From Symbiodinium natans (Eukaryota > Sar > Dinophyceae > Suessiales > Symbiodiniaceae): a DNA stretch of 64,000 bases. The stretch is taken from positions 1-64,000 of the forward strand of contig CAJNDS010002249.1 in NCBI GenBank assembly GCA_905221605.1. The letters run 5' to 3'. Numbering within the stretch: position 1 is the stretch's first letter; each line of letters starts with the position of its first letter. Positions 32,730-43,700 of the stretch are shown here, in pieces. The notes beneath the pieces were generated by a model. That model did not search any database. It saw nothing but the letters and a program-made list of their open reading frames with translations, and was not told the DNA's origin. Made by a program: the position numbers and the translations under genes.

Positions 32730-32833
32730 CCTTCAAGAACCCCAAACCTACCTTTTCTTTGGTTTTTTTTATCATAAATCCCCGTTTTAAGGTTCTTAGG
32801 TGACCTACAAAGAAATAGATTTCGGGATCTTAG
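32730..32833 (+). mobile_element. Inverted-repeat element, family L (copy 2)
   Basis: TTCAAGAACCCCAAACCTACC at the left and AGATTTCGGGATCTTAG at the right; more decayed than copy 1. Confidence 0.65.
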
Positions 32834-33386
32834 GGTAGGGTTGTGGGTTTTGGGTTTTGGGGGAAAGGGTTCAGGGCCTACGGATCTGGATTTGGGGCTA
32901 GGAACATACCTTGAACTGCGAAGGGATCCCTACTCTGAGCGAAGGTGTATTCCCGGACTCAGGGGCCTGGGGCTCTTTGCTTCTAAGCAACCCTACTAAA
33001 CCCTAAACCCTAAACCCTAAACCCTGTTGCCCGAAATGCTTCAAGCGTTTAGCCGGGTTTGAGTTTTGGGTTCAGGGGTTCTCTCTTAGGGGGGTGGGGC
33101 CGTTGGACCAGTCAATAGCAGTATGTACTTGGCCCTGCTGGTTTGCGGAAGACACAGGGGCTGGTGTCAGTCGCTCTAGGGCTACCCTGCGGGACCCTAA
33201 ACCCTAAACCCTAAACCCTAAACCCTAAACCCTAAACCCTAAACCCTATGTGGGACAGAACTGTTCAGTGTCCGGGTTCGGACTTCTCTTCTTGGTGTGA
33301 GGCTTCGGGCAGCTTCGGCTTCATGCAGCCAGGTGTTTAGGGTTTAGGGCATAGGGCTTAGGGTTCAGGGTTTAGAGCTTCGGGTT

Positions 33387-33455
33387 TTAACCCTAAACCC
33401 TAAACCCTAAACCCTAAACCCTAAACCCTAAACCCTAAACCCTAAACCCTAAACC
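33387..33455 (-). repeat. Telomere-like array (CCCTAAA), nine units
   Basis: Perfect array. Confidence 0.96.
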
Positions 33456-34616
33456 TTTAGGATATGGTTTTAGAGCCCAGTTGGGGTGGGAGGACAGCGT
33501 GAGATGGACATGGGGCTTGTTGAAGAAGGAGCCTTTTGCCAAAGGCACATCTCACCCTAAGCCGCGGTTTAGGGTTTAGGGTTTAGGGTTTAGGGTTTAG
33601 GGTTTAGGGTTTAGGGTTTAGGGTTTAGGGTTTAGGGCCCCAGAGTCCCTACGAAGGAAGTACTTTAAGGCCCAATTTAGGTACATGGACCTTTGGGTAA
33701 CCGAAGGAGGCTCAGCAGAAGCACTCCTACCTTGTTTTTTTTTCTTCTCATGTACGCATTAACTGCAACATTTTGGAAGATCCCATGCTTCCGGTCCAAC
33801 CTGTTGCCTGTAGCGCCGAATATAACAATTGGAATGTTTTTTTTGGTGGGGGGGGGGGGTGATTATACAGGGACCATAAGGGAATACTTTTCCTAATTCA
33901 TGCGGCCCCTATATTCGGCCCTGAACACTGCAGTACCACCCCTTGCCTCGGAACAGTCTCCGGCTAATTCAGGATGGAACGCCCCCCCCCCCCAAGCATT
34001 GAAGCCCAGCTACGCCTCTAAACCCTAAACCCTAAACCCTGTTCCCTGACGATGAAAGCCCTTCGCTGAGGTTTAGGGTGGAGGACTTCGGGTGCATTCG
34101 CAACCCAGGGGCCTTGAAGCTTTATGTAGGTCTTCGGGTTTAGGGTTGAGGGTTTAGGGATGGGGTTTAGGGTTTAGGGTTTAGGGCTAGGGTTTAGGGT
34201 TTAGGGATAGGGTTTAGGTTCCTTTCCAGGATTCAGAGCAAGCCTGCATTCCATGCAGGACTTCGGGATGGGGGGATGCTCAGGACGTGGTGGAAGCCCC
34301 CCTCGCTTTCGCAGAAAAGGCAGGGGGACCCAGTCGCCCTCAACCCTAAACCCTAAACCCTAAACCCTGAACCCTGAACCCTGAACCCTGAACCCTGAAC
34401 CCTAAGAAGCCGAACCGAACCCAGCGTCTGCGACACCTTCAAACACCCAATAGTGCCTGAGCCTCCAGACCCTGAACCCTAGCGCTAAAAATAGCCCATC
34501 TGGGGAAGAATATTCAGCGCCACGGCTCTATATTATGACTTGTTTGTTTGTTTGTTTGTTTGTTTGTTTGTTTGTTTGTTTCTATTTGTGCGTTTTGTTT
34601 GTGGAGCGGGACGGAG

Positions 34617-34788
34617 CGGGGTTCCTTTGTTCCATGTCTTCTTGAGGCTAGCCATAATTGAAAGGGGCCCTAGTCTAGAACGCCCTGAGGTTCGAAGCAT
34701 CTCACGAGCTGACATCGTGGGGTCCCCGCCATCCACAGCCCCCTGTAGGTTGCTTATCCTGAAACTTGCCAATGAGCCTTACATCGGA
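34617..34788 (+). CDS. Exon-like open frame before a CCCTAAA array
   Basis: Reads GVPLFHVFLRLAIIERGPSL, ERPEVRSISRADIVG and LLILKLANEPYIG. Protein-like composition; no clear acceptor or family. Confidence 0.33.
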
Positions 34789-34789
34789 A

Positions 34790-36180
34790 ACCCTAAACCC
34801 TAAACCCTAAACCCCAACCCCCTAAACCCTAAACCCCAAACCCTAAACCCTAAACCCCAAACCCCTAAGCCCCAATCAAACTTACAGACCAACCTTCGGC
34901 CTGGATAAAACGCAACCCGGCCAGCAGCTAAGCCTCCGGCAGAAACGGCATAAGCGTTGGGAACAGTTCTGATGAGGTGCAACCCTACCTCACACACCCC
35001 AGAACCCCAAAACCCCAAACCCTAAACCCTAAACCCCAAACCCTAAACCCTAAACCCTATAACCCCAAACCCCAAACCCTAAACCTGTCTTCAAAAGGGC
35101 TCAGGGCACGACACGCCAAGCCCCCCCCTCCCCCCCCCACCCTCCCAACTTAAGTTATAGGGTTCTTAGGGGAGGGGGGGGTATGTAGAGCAAGGTTCCC
35201 CAATAGTCCGCACTGCTCCCCAAGGCTCCCTAAGCTTCCCAAAAGATACCTTCCCCCCATGAACTAAACCCTAAACCCTAAACCCTAAACCCTTTTCCCT
35301 AAACCCTAAACCCTTTTCCCTAAACCCTAAACCCTGTTCCCTTTTCCCTAAACCCTAAACCCTAAACCCTAACCCCCCCCCCCCCACAAACCGCCCCTAC
35401 CCCCCGAACTCAAGGGACCCCCGGCCGGTGCTGCCAAGTTTGCGACTGGAGCGTGGCGCCGAGAGAGCTCGAGCTGTTGTTAGGGCCTAGGGTTTAGGGT
35501 TTAGGATTTAGGGTTTAGGGTTTAGGGCTTAGGATTTAGGACTCAGAGTTTAGGGTTTAAATTTAGGGTTTAGGGTTTAGGATGTAGGACTTAGGGTTTA
35601 GGCTTTAAATTTAGGGGTTCGGGTATGGGGTGCGCCCCTGCCCCCTCGCCTCCCGCCCTACCCCAACATCACCTTCAACCCTGAAGGGCCATAAATACCC
35701 CTCGGTCGCCAAACCCTAAACCCTAAACCTTACACCCCAGACCCGAAACCCTGAACCCTGAACCCGACACCCTAAACTCGAAACCCCGAAACCTCCGGCC
35801 TGCAGGCTCGAAGGACTCTTTTACTCTGCGGGTCCTAGGCTGCTTGAGCCGGGAGGCGTAGCTAAGTAGGTTGGACCTATCAGAAAATGGGACCCTAAAC
35901 CCTAAACTCTGAACCCTAAAATCTAAACCCTAAACCCTAGGGCGTGTGATATGCAGGGTTTGGGGTCGAGGGTGAAGGTTGTGGTCATGACATGAAGGCT
36001 TAGAGCTTTGGGGGCAGCTTAGGGCTTAGAAGTGAGGGTTTAAGGCTTACCTGAAAGTAACCCTGTGTCGGAAAAAGATATATCAGTGGTGACGATACGC
36101 TCAATTCCCTTTTCGTTTCCGGGGTTATTTGATTCTAAAGGTTGCTCCAGGTAGTCCCTTTAACCCCTCCCCCTCCAGAC
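34790..36180. repeat. Mosaic region of CCCTAAA/CCCCAAA and TTTAGGG text
   Basis: CCCTAAA 34790-34868, 35003-35090 and 35266-35372 (with CCCTTTTCC insertions); TTTAGGG 35484-35620, degenerate; C-runs 35118-35145 and 35374-35386; CCCTAAA-like 35710-35800. Nothing gene-like except short unassigned pieces. Confidence 0.8.
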
Positions 36181-36199
36181 TTCTGGGTTTAGTGCGCAG

Positions 36200-36358
36200 T
36201 GGATGAACCTAAACTCTCAATTGTTTCGACCTCGGTCCTATGTGGCGACCGCTCCGGAGCACGTTCTGGACCAGAGTCAGGAGTTGACGATGCCAGAAAC
36301 CCCTGACGCACAGTTTCAAGCTTTTTGCATTGAATGCGGGATGCTTCAAAACAGCTAA
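36200..36358 (+). CDS. Exon-like open frame ending in TAA
   Basis: After GTGCGCAG: WMNLNSQLFRPRSYVATAPE then HVLDQSQELTMPETPDAQF and CIECGMLQNS, stop. 52 codons. CIEC is a CxxC pair. The antisense frame is also open for about 118 codons; I favour plus for its acceptor. Confidence 0.38.
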   Translation, partial: WMNLNSQLFRPRSYVATAPEHVLDQSQELTMPETPDAQFQAFCIECGMLQNS

Positions 36359-36546
36359 ACTGGCACCAAGTGATTAGAAGGTATGTTTGCATGTCGTCTA
36401 TGTTACAACAGTACATAGGACGGGTCGAGTACATCGAGATCTCTGCAATGACGAGAATATTCAACATCATGCTCTGGCTGAAGAGGTGTCCATATACCTT
36501 CAGAAGCAAGGGGCATGTACCTCCATGACTCGATGTACTCGCCAAT

Positions 36547-36697
36547 GTGGGGGGTTTCCGAAATGAGGGGTACCTTATTGGGGTCCTTGTTATGAGGGAA
36601 TCCTACTATTTGCGGGGCTATATTACGGGTCCCTGATTTTCGTAAACCCTAAACCCTAAACCCTAATTAGGGGTCCCTTATGTTCGTAAACCCCCAT
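36547..36697 (+). mobile_element. Family G copy with telomere-like units and a doubled right end
   Basis: GGGGGGTTTCCGAAATGAGGGG at the left, CCTACTATTTGCGGGGC inside. The right end GGTCCCTGATTTTCGTAAACCC is followed by CTAAACCCTAAACCCTAATTA and then a second right end GGTCCCTTATGTTCGTAAACCC. Confidence 0.82.
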
Positions 36698-36824
36698 ATT
36701 GGGGTTGAAGGTTGGGATCTCCTAGGGTTAGGGGTGCCCGGCAGCCATGGCTTTGTCGACAGAGGATCTCCTGTCGAAGTTAGAGGCCGGCTCCCAGTAA
36801 TTGCAGCCATTTGCTGCTGGTTAG

Positions 36825-36925
36825 GGGTTTAGGGTTTAGGGTTTAGGGTTTAGGGTTTAGGGTTTAAGGGTTTAGGGTTTAGGGTACAGGGTGCAGGGTG
36901 CAGGGTGCAGGGTACAGGGTGCAAG
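36825..36925 (+). repeat. Telomere-like array, then GGGTGCA variant repeats
   Basis: Seven TTTAGGG units, then GGTACAGGGTGCAGGGTGCAG repeats: a local variant expanded next to the main array. Confidence 0.93.
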
Positions 36926-37188
36926 CATGGGCCACATTATCCCAAACCCTACAAGTCCTGGCCACACAAATCCCAAACTCGGCCTTTTTCCATTGCTAAA
37001 GCCCCCAGAAAAGTCGAAACAAGAAAAGAAAGGGGAGAGTGGTGGCGCTTTTGTATTTTCCGCTTTCACACATTTCGAGACCAGGATACGACCATGGGCA
37101 TGGGCAGCATTCAGCATTCTCAACCCTAGACCCTAAACCAAAAACCCCTAAGCCTCTTTTGGGAGCCATAGATGTGCCCACATCTTCC

Positions 37189-37248
37189 AGAACCCCTTAG
37201 TTAAGGAATATACCCTGATTCAGGGTATATTCCTTAATTAAGGGGTTT
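37189..37248. mobile_element. Perfect-looking palindrome, family M (copy 2)
   Basis: AACCCCTTAGTTAAGGAATATACCC and its inverse with almost no loop (CTGATTCAG centre). Confidence 0.85.
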
Positions 37249-37315
37249 TACTGATGTATAGTAAGGATCCTTATTCCTGAATAAAGGGATCTGGGTGAGG
37301 CTCCATATTCATGGC

Positions 37316-37424
37316 ATACTAGGACCCGGAGTAGGCCATTATTCCCTTGTCTGAGTGTTTAGGTTCCCTTTTTTAGCCGTTAAGCCAACAAGGGTACCCT
37401 TTTGTTCCTACTCTTGGGCCTAGC
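37316..37424 (+). mobile_element. Inverted-repeat element, family F (copy 2)
   Basis: TACTAGGACCCGGAGTAGGCC at the left, ACTCTTGGGCCTAG at the right, AACAAGGGTACCCTTTTGTTCC inside. Confidence 0.8.
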
Positions 37425-37454
37425 ATAATTTGGAGAACTTGCAGGGTTTGGGGA

Positions 37455-37580
37455 TTAAGAAGTTAGGGGGTTTGGGCAAGTGACCAATACGACGCCCCTT
37501 GCTCGTTGTGCAATCGGCCACCGCGTTGGCAGCTACATGCCCGGACGGCACTACGCCGTTATCGCGCATCACGGGGTTTA
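37455..37580. CDS. Exon-like island open on both strands
   Basis: Plus: TNTTPLARCAIGHRVGSYM then PGRHYAVIAHHG directly before GTTTAGGG. Minus: MRDNGVVPSGHVAANAVAD then CTTSKGRRIGHL. Both are convincing, so strand is open. Confidence 0.35.
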
Positions 37581-37599
37581 GGGTTAGGGGTGGGGGGGG

Positions 37600-38340
37600 G
37601 AGGGGGCTTGTTAGGGCCACTGTTCGCCCAAAACAGGCCCTTCTTAAGCCTCCCAAAACTTCTTGAGGAGCTTCGATTCGGGGGGGGAGCGGGCGGGGGG
37701 GGGGGGGGGGTCTTCACTTCCACTTTGAGAACGCAGGCTTGGGGCATACCTCATCCTACCATCAAGCCGTCCAGCAGCATTACGTTCCATCAGAGAGCAT
37801 CGAGCCCCTGAACCTACGCCGTAACCCCCCAAACCTCCCCCAAAACCTCCCCCAAAACCTCCCGAACCCTAAACCCTAAGCCCTCAACCCGAAACCCGAA
37901 ACCCTAAACCCTAGACCCTAAACCCTAAACCCTAAACCGAGCCTCCGGGCCACCGACGCAACAGGCTCTAAACCTCTCAAGCCCTGAAGCCAAGCCCCCC
38001 TGCAATCTTCTTGTCGTTGTCGGGCCGTGGGCTGGGCCACTGGGGTGGGGTTTGGGGGGTGTGGGGGTGGTTGGGGGGGGTGTGGGGGGGGGCGGGGGTG
38101 TGGGGTGTGGGGTTGGCCACGTTTTGCCAAAGGAGCCCCTACCTAAACCCCAAACCCTAAACCCTAAACCCCAAAACCCTAAACCCCGAAACCCTAAACC
38201 CCTAAACCCTAAACCCTAAAGCCTAAACCCTAATAGCCTTCAGCCCTTGGAGCCCTAAACCCATGAAGCCACCATCCTGAGAATCCCCAACACCCCCCTA
38301 AAACCCCCGAAGACCGAAAGCATCAGCTTCGCCCCCGACA
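37600..38340. other. G- and C-rich stretch with weak exon candidates
   Basis: G-runs at 37680-37710 and 38041-38115. 37716-37820 reads on plus HFENAGLGHTSSYHQAVQQ and YVPSESIEPLNLRR; 37940-38045 reads on minus VAQPTARQRQEDCRGAWLQG. CCCTAAA-like text at 37860-37936 and 38140-38235. Confidence 0.4.
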
Positions 38341-38425
38341 GGGTTTAGGGTTTAGGGTTTAGGGTTTAGGGTTTAGGGTTTAGGGTTTAGGGTTTAGGGT
38401 TTAGGGTTTAGGGTTTAGGGTTTAG
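38341..38425 (+). repeat. Telomere-like array (TTTAGGG), twelve units
   Basis: Perfect array. Confidence 0.97.
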
Positions 38426-39215
38426 GACAAGAGTATGATCATACAATTGTGAGGTCAGGCCTGTTTATTCCCATAACTCCAAAAGGAGTCTGAGTTTACT
38501 GCGGGGGGGGGGGGGGGGTGGGGGTGAGTGCCAGGTTGGGGATTCCAGTTTTCAAGGTTGCGGTTTTCTGTCTCTAAAGCCCGCACTAAACCGAAAAATG
38601 GGTACATTCCTGTCTGTAAATGGCGTAATGAAACAAAGAGGAATGGAATATTGACCTCAAGTTGGGAAACCTGTCCCAGACCTCCGACCATCGGAATGTG
38701 AATTTAAGGTTCATGGTTGCCCCGCCCCCCAAATTCTGGCCACTACGCTCGGACCCCGAAAAGCACCAAATCCAGTCCTAGACAAGGCATGCCCTGTCGC
38801 CCACGTGCGAGATCCACAGCGAGAACCTGAAGGTTGGGTTTAGGTTTTAGGGTTTAGGGTTTAGGGTTTTGGGGTTAGGGTTTAGGGTTTAGGGTTTAGG
38901 GTTTAGGGTAAGTTTAGGGTTTAGGGTTCAGGGTTTAGGGTAAAGATAGGGTGCTTCAGCATCTAACTAAGATATCATACTAAGGAAGTGGGTATCTAAT
39001 TGTTTGCTTTCTTTTATTTTCGAGACGAAAAGGGGGAAACCCACCACCTGAGGAGAATGACACTGACGCCCGACCTAACGCTAAAACTTCGAAGAGTGTG
39101 TTGATGAAGAGCCCCCCCTAAACGGTGATGGTTTAGGGTTTAGGGTTTAGGGTTTCGGGTTTAGGGTTTAGGGTCTAGGGATCAGACATCCCAATCAGGG
39201 GCATGCTTTAACTAG
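38426..39215. other. Mixed stretch
   Basis: G-run 38502-38518; 38540-38690 open on minus (GLGQVSQLEVNIPFLFVSLR), unassigned; TTTAGGG 38838-38945 and 39130-39180. Confidence 0.6.
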
Positions 39216-39355
39216 GGTTTGGGGTGTCTGCGGAGACCCTGAAGCGTCAGGGGACGGATTTCGCCCACCTCATTGGCAAGGGCCAGGCGAAAAACTTGTT
39301 CTTCAAAGTGCCGTCAGGCAGGGAGCTTGGTGCGCGCCTAGACCTGTTCTATAGG
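39216..39355 (+). CDS. Exon-like island, strong open frame
   Basis: After AACTAG: FGVSAETLKRQGTDFAHLIG then KGQAKNLFFKVPSGRELGAR and LDLFYR, 46 codons with GC-ending codons. A GT follows at 39356-39357, at the edge of family H copy 4. One of the most protein-like islands; no family recognised. Confidence 0.45.
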
Positions 39356-39450
39356 GTCGGAAAAATTACTAACATTATTCCCTTATGGTCCCTGCATAAT
39401 TTCACTATAATGACCCCCCCCCCCAGAACCTATTCTAATTCTTAAGGCCT
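39353..39450 (+). mobile_element. Short element, family H (copy 4)
   Basis: GGGTCGGAAAAATTACTAAC, CATTATTCCCTTATGGTCCC, then CCTATTCTAATTCTTAAGGCC. Confidence 0.7.
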
Positions 39451-39639
39451 CTAAATGTGCTCTTGGGTATGTTTCGCATTGCTTCTCCCATCAGTAAGCG
39501 AATCCCCAGCGTCACCTTACACACACAGGATTATGGTTTAGGTGCAGGTCCTTGGTGGTTTTGGGGTTGCCCAAATCCCTGAACCTAACCCATCTTAGAC
39601 CCCCCAAAGACCTGTATGCACATGTATGTACATATGTAC

Positions 39640-39662
39640 CCACCCCCCCCCCCCCCCCCCGC
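39640..39662. repeat. Poly-C run
   Basis: About twenty C residues. Confidence 0.95.
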
Positions 39663-39729
39663 TTCGCAAGGCGTAGGGCCCGCCCTGCGGATGTCAGCAG
39701 ACACACTGGATCGTATCCTTACCAATCAT

Positions 39730-39820
39730 AAGGGTCCATGCACCTAAGGTATACTTGGGCCTTCTGGTACTTACTTGACTCTGGGGCCCCAAGTACATGT
39801 TACTCAGGTGCATGGACCCT
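39730..39820. mobile_element. Inverted-repeat element, family I
   Basis: GGGTCCATGCACCTAAGGTA at the left and its inverse TACTCAGGTGCATGGACCC at the right; TTGGGCCTT and GGGGCCCCAAG inside. Related pieces lie at 33658-33692 and inside 55834-55912. Confidence 0.78.
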
Positions 39821-40060
39821 GAACCCTAGGCCCTAAACCCTAAACCCTAGACCCTAGACCCTAGACCCTACAGGGTCATGGGGGCCTCGAGGTGCATGAA
39901 GGTAGAAGCTTCAGCAGGGTGCCCATCCTGTTTGGGTGGGCTTCTAGGGGTTTTGTAGAGTTTATAGGAGTTGCCTATAACCTCATCCAGACTCCAAGCT
40001 TCTCACACCTGAGACCCTAAACCCTAAACCCTGAACTTTTGAAACCCTATATAAACCCTG

Positions 40061-40171
40061 CTTGAAGGTTCATGAGTAGTTATAAGTAGGGTTTATAAGC
40101 ACCTTAAATACGGTCACAACAGGTACCTTACTTAGAAACCCCACTTCTAGCTACGCATGAACCTCCCAGTA
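40061..40171 (+). mobile_element. Inverted-repeat element, family C (copy 3)
   Basis: GCTTGAAGGTTCATGAGTAG and its inverse CTACGCATGAACCTCCCAGTA at the ends; GTTATAAGTAGGG against CCCCACTTCTAGC. Confidence 0.83.
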
Positions 40172-40280
40172 ACCCTTGAAACCCCAAGCCCATCAGAGGC
40201 GGGGGCTCCTTGAAAAATCGGCTCTTCCTCGTCTGCGCTCTGGTGGAGACAGCACCTCGGAGCAACCTCCCAAACCCACC

Positions 40281-40381
40281 AGTTCCTTTTTGGGTTAGTT
40301 CAAGGGGAGTTTAGTATACCGCTCTCATTTAAAAGGTAGCTCCTTTTTTTGGTTAGTTATACGGGATTCTAGTATACTAGA
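40281..40381. mobile_element. Broken family A, two overlapping pieces
   Basis: AGTTCCTTTTTGGGTTAGTTC and GTTAGTTATACGGGATTCTAG both match the left half of family A, side by side. Confidence 0.6.
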
Positions 40382-40555
40382 CCAGGAGGAGGCGCTTGAG
40401 GTCTAGGGTTTCGGGTTGAGGGTGTTTGCTGGCTGGTGTTTCCGGGACTTAGGGTTTAGAGCTCTGAATCAGTGGGGCCACACAACCATGAAGTCTCAAC
40501 TGAAAGGACACGTTAGCAACAGCGCACAGCACAACACGCCACCCCGTTCCCATTC

Positions 40556-40646
40556 AGCCCTAAACCCTAAACCCTAAACCCTAAACCCTCAACCCTAGCC
40601 CTAAACCCCAAACCCTACACCCTAAACCCTAAACCCTAAACCCTTT
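40556..40646 (-). repeat. Telomere-like array (CCCTAAA)
   Basis: CCCTAAA with CCCTCAA, CCCTAGC and CCCTACA variants, ending AACCCTTTCAG at the exon-like island. Confidence 0.93.
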
Positions 40647-40649
40647 CAG

Positions 40650-40744
40650 GCGGTGGACAACAAGGTGCTCTCGACACGGCTGGGCATCAAAGCATCGGCT
40701 CCTCTGCGGCTGGCGGCCGATGACTCCTGGCGTGCGGGCATGAC
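40650..40744 (+). CDS. Exon-like island with good splice-like edges
   Basis: The CCCTAAA array ends in CCCTTTCAG; then AVDNKVLSTRLGIKASAPL and RLAADDSWRAGM (31 codons plus two bases) up to the donor GTACTC. GC-ending codons throughout. The plus strand is favoured; the minus is partly open. Confidence 0.43.
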
Positions 40745-41619
40745 GTACTCCCTAACCCTAAACCCTAAACCCTAAACCCTAGACCCTAGACCCTAGACCC
40801 TAGACCCTAGACCCTAAACCCTAAAACAAAACCAAAACCCTAAACCCGAGAACCCAAACCTAAATACGACGTTTTGACTTAAACTGAGCTTTTTGTGCGC
40901 CTCGACTCGCCTCCGTTCCGAATGTTGAAGCAGCCCCTGGACACCCCCCTAGAATCCTCAAGCTCCACACTAGGGTTCAGGGGTTTAGTGTTCAGTGTTT
41001 AGGGTTTCAGGTTTATAGGGTTTAGGGTTTAGGGTTTAGGGTTTAGGGTTTAGTTCAGGGTTTGGGGTTTGGGGGGGGGGGGGGGCTCACAGGTTTTAGG
41101 CCTTAGGGACGTCTTGGTGCCCTGAAGCGCACGGAAGCCGGAGAACCCCGAAAGCCCGAAACCCCCAAACCCCTAAACCCCTAAATCTCTAAACCCCTAA
41201 CCTTAAACCCTAAACACCGAGCCTCAGAGTGCCGGGCCGAGGGTCTCTAAGCTAGCGCTGCCTGCTGGGGTTGAGGGTGTGGGGTTGAGGGTTTGGGTTT
41301 TCGGGACTCGGGTTTAGGGTTTCACACTCTGGACCAGGGGACCAAGAGACCACGAAACCAAAGGGTCCCTGCCACTACCCGAAAAAGAGCAGGGCTAAGG
41401 AAAAAAGGGGGCCTGCACCTAGGCAAAAAGAACACCTCCGCCGGTTTAGGGTTCAGCGTTGAGAAGGGACCCCTCTTCCCCTCCCCCCAGCCCTCCGCTT
41501 TTTTTGCGTGCCTTGGGTGGCGTTCACGAGTACTGAAGAGGTTTTAGTGTTTAGGGTATACAGGCTGAGGGTTTCAGTGTGGGGCTTGAGGTTTTCGCGC
41601 TAAGGGTGGCTGAGGTTTT

Positions 41620-41729
41620 CTAGGACCCAGAGTAGGCCCTATGTCTGTTCTTTAGGGTAAGTCCTTATAAGCTCCTTTAAACCAAAAGGGCACCGTTTTT
41701 CATTTCCTAGGGCCCTCTTGCGTCTAGTT
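41620..41729 (+). mobile_element. Inverted-repeat element, family F (copy 3)
   Basis: CTAGGACCCAGAGTAGGCCC at the left and CCTCTTGCGTCTAG at the right; AACCAAAAGGGCACCG inside. Confidence 0.75.
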
Positions 41730-42645
41730 TAGGATTTCTTCAAGGTCATGGGGTACAAGTCTGCAGCTGTGGCTTTGGGGGCTTTGGCATACGGGCACGG
41801 CGCGCCCACGACCCTAAAAACTTAGGGTTGTAGGGTTTCTCGTAGAGTAGTTACATGGCCCCTTACATACGCCTTAATTATAAACCAGACAATACCCAAG
41901 GGCCTATACTTCAGAGCCCTTCAAGTAAGGTAAAGGGCCATATTCAGGGACCATGTAACATCCCTTAGAGTTTCCAACTCCTAAAGCCCTGAACCCTGAA
42001 CCCTAAACCCTGAACTGAACCCTAAACCCTCGCAAAGGATATCTTTGACGACGTCCTGCAGATCCCCAAAGGCTGCTAGCTCTTGATCCTGATGAGGGCC
42101 TCAGACATGCGACACATTGGAATGGTTATTTAGGGTTTAGGGTATAGGGTTCTTGGGCGGTTTCCTTTACACACATGACGGGGGTTATTAGGCATTTCCC
42201 TAGACGAGGGGTACTCCCTTGACATCCCCCAAGATGTAAGAGAATCTTCTTGTATTGACAAAGACCTGTCTCCCAAACATTTTGGCAACCCCCTGCTATT
42301 CTGGTATTTTTTTTGGGCTCTTTAGTAGGGTCTTCCACATCTGGGGTTTATCCTAAACCCTAAGCCCTAAACCCGAAACCCTTTTCCACTGAGGCTCTGT
42401 CAACCCCTTCGTCTTGGCACAAGACTCTTGTAGCGAGATCTTCCTTCTGCTGCTGAGAGGAAATTAGGTTGTTTTTTCCAAAAGAGGTTTTGGGCTTCCC
42501 CGTACATACCCCAGAATGCAACAGCCCTTTTTACAGAACCTCAAATGTAGGTACCCCTGGTTTTCGGATTTGCGTTTGGAGGCTTCAGCTGGTGGGCGTG
42601 ACCCCTGAACGATTGCGCACAGAGGTTCTTGATAAGAACTAAGGT

Positions 42646-42763
42646 ATACTAGGCCCCGGAGTAGACCTTTATTCTCCCTTTTTGTTTAGGGTTCAGGTTC
42701 TCTGAAAAACCCCTGGACAAAGGGCACCCGTTTCATTCCTGGGATATTCAGCGGGTACTGGCC
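42646..42763 (+). mobile_element. Inverted-repeat element, family F (copy 4)
   Basis: TACTAGGCCCCGGAGTAGACC at the left; GGGCACCCGTTTCATTCCTGG and GCGGGTACTGG at the right, decayed. Confidence 0.68.
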
Positions 42764-43360
42764 TGCCGAAGATCTAAACCCCAAACCCTAAACGCTGCAT
42801 AATGCGTTCGGCCAGGGAACCAAGGAAAATGGAGGTTGATCGCAGTCACCCTTTTTGGCCACCCTTCACTATAAGGAATGTCTTTGTACTCAGCCCAACA
42901 CCTTAAACCCCAAGACCCTAAACCCTAAACCCCAAGCCCTAAACCCTAAGGGCCCCGAATGCCTTTCGAGCCTCGTAGCTTCAGACCAGAGGCAGCAAAG
43001 CTACTCCCAAAATCCTTTCAGGACCTTAGGACCTTTGTTTTAGGGTTTGGGTTTTGGGTTTTGGGTTTAGGCAGGGTTTAGGGATTGGGGTCTTGGGTTT
43101 AGGGTTTGCATATAGTTTTGAAAAGCTGTCTGTTCCAAACCCAAGAGGAAGACCATGCTGCCCAGGCTGGACAAGCAGTTCCTGAGCTGCGAAGGCAGCC
43201 GGGTTTGAGGTTTGGGGTTTGGGGTTCAGGGCTTAGGGTTTAGGGCTTATATAGGGTTTAAGGCTCCTATTACTGTTTTGGGGCGTAGTATACTCGAATC
43301 CCCAAAAACCAAACCAAAAAGGAACTGCATCAGAGGAGCCCATATGCCCGACCCAGATCC

Positions 43361-43463
43361 CTGGGAGGATCCAAAGGGCAGAGCCCCTTAAGGGTTCCTT
43401 ACAATGATCCAATAGAATTGAAGGGTGCCATTTGGGGCTCTACATTTTGGATCCTCCTGGGTA
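43361..43463 (+). mobile_element. Inverted-repeat element, family K (copy 1)
   Basis: CTGGGAGGATCCAAAGGGCAGAGCCCC at the left and its inverse GGGGCTCTACATTTTGGATCCTCCTGG at the right. Confidence 0.85.
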
Positions 43464-43576
43464 GTCTAGGGTTTAGGGTTTAGTGTTTAGGGTTTAGGGT
43501 TTGGTTTTAGGTTCATTAGACAGCCCTTGTGAGCCAAAGATGGTATACTCTTTATTCCTAGGTTACTGTTGGGTCT

Positions 43577-43670
43577 ACCTGGAGTCTCTAATGTAGATCC
43601 TTTTTCGGGCTAGTTATAAGGGATTCTAGTATACTACCCCAACAAGGTACTACATAGGAGCCTTTAGGTA
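43577..43670 (+). mobile_element. Inverted-repeat element, family A (copy 9)
   Basis: ACCTGGAGTCTCTAATGTAG at the left and CTACATAGGAGCCTTTAGGTA at the right. Confidence 0.85.
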
Positions 43671-43700
43671 GTAGTAGGTAATGAGGTGACTCAGGTACCT

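Larger units (their letters stand above)
31895..34610. repeat. Mosaic region with many telomere-like arrays
   Basis: G-run 31937-31951; TTTAGGG 32168-32290, 32625-32695 and 33568-33640; CCCTAAA 32461-32512, 32995-33024, 33193-33248, 33387-33455 and 34342-34402; family L 32730-32833; decayed family I and H pieces 33658-33692 and 33851-33915; (GTTT)n 34538-34580. Islands 32085-32165, 32520-32610, 33250-33335 and 33460-33560 each have CCCTAAA on the left and TTTAGGG on the right. Confidence 0.8.
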
